Source: Fistulifera solaris (taxonomy: Eukaryota; Bacillariophyta; Bacillariophyceae; Naviculales; Stauroneidaceae). From it: a stretch of 64,000 nucleotides of DNA. Below are positions 63,937-64,000 of the stretch, one piece after another. The translations under genes and the position numbers were made by a program. Under the pieces are notes generated by a model. The model did not search any database. It saw only the letters and a program-made list of their open reading frames with translations, and was not told where the DNA came from. The DNA is taken from positions 62,001 to 126,000 of the forward strand of contig AP026157.1 in assembly GCA_030295235.1 (NCBI GenBank), read 5' to 3'. Position 1 is the first letter of the stretch. The number at the start of each line of letters is the position of its first letter.

Positions 63937-64000
63937 ATGACTTTCAACTCCAAGATCTCGTTCTTCGTTGCCTTGGCCATTTTGGCCATGTCGCAGGCCC
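63937..64000 (+). CDS. 5' end of a secreted-protein gene, cut by the window edge
   Basis: ATG at 63937-63939 followed by 'TFNSKISFFVALAILAMSQA', a textbook signal peptide: polar/basic start, hydrophobic core, small residues before the cleavage site. Only 21 codons lie in the window, so nothing can be said about the mature protein. Confidence 0.6.
   Translation, partial: MTFNSKISFFVALAILAMSQA

Noticed and set aside
63396-63989. 197-codon minus-strand ORF
   Set aside because: Runs antisense through the signal-peptide start of the edge gene, with Cys/Ser/Phe-rich irregular composition and no recognisable domain.

Overview
The window reads as nuclear DNA of a unicellular eukaryote, most likely a pennate diatom or a related stramenopile. 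Genes are densely packed on both strands, GC content is moderate, and introns are rare and short (156 bp and about 95 bp in the two genes where I can place one). Several proteins have N-terminal signal peptides. The taxonomic call is an inference from gene style and content; no marker gene fixes it.

Left two thirds (about 0.3-43.6 kb): one gene family, called family A here, occupies almost everything. I count 23 loci plus one 3' relic, all on the minus strand, head to tail, 0.1-0.8 kb apart apart from the stretches filled by repeats. The full-length product is about 500 residues, intronless and leucine-rich. It has a conserved N-terminal block, a middle LRR-like block, a C-terminal block around LLSHNR/NRFYRGS/FQRSALLLA, and a Lys/Arg tail. 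I do not recognise a named family. Only two copies (900-2441 and 31282-32799) are open from end to end. The rest carry single-base frameshifts, in-frame stops, internal deletions or truncations. Three tandem arrays interrupt the cluster: 31 units of a 34-bp hairpin-forming repeat (4.75-5.78 kb), five units of a 229-240-bp repeat (11.77-12.77 kb), and about five units of a 228-bp repeat (18.83-20.03 kb). One small plus-strand gene for a Cys-rich, probably secreted protein sits inside the cluster near 17 kb.

Right third (44-64 kb): ordinary single-copy genes and a second, smaller family. In order: a GT14 (core-2/I-branching, xylosyltransferase-like) glycosyltransferase (-); pyridoxal kinase with one clear intron (+); two short hypothetical proteins (+); a membrane-anchored cytochrome b5-like protein with a long acidic/basic tail (+); five paralogous TPR proteins with ER signal peptides or traces of them (51.4-60.7 kb, four on -, one on +) plus a short relic of a sixth; a CRAL-TRIO/Sec14-like lipid-transfer protein (+); 6-phosphogluconolactonase (-); and the first 21 codons of a secreted-protein gene running off the right edge (+).

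A theme across the window is single-base indels, mostly in short homopolymers. They break family A copies but also single-copy genes: the GT14 gene, the b5 gene, CRAL-TRIO, one TPR gene and the small secreted gene. Sequencing or assembly error is therefore a serious explanation for many 'frameshifts'. It does not explain the in-frame stop substitutions, the 16-bp duplication and the internal deletions, which mark real pseudogenes. 6-phosphogluconolactonase (oxidative pentose phosphate pathway) and pyridoxal kinase (vitamin B6 salvage) are housekeeping enzymes with no visible functional link to the arrays.
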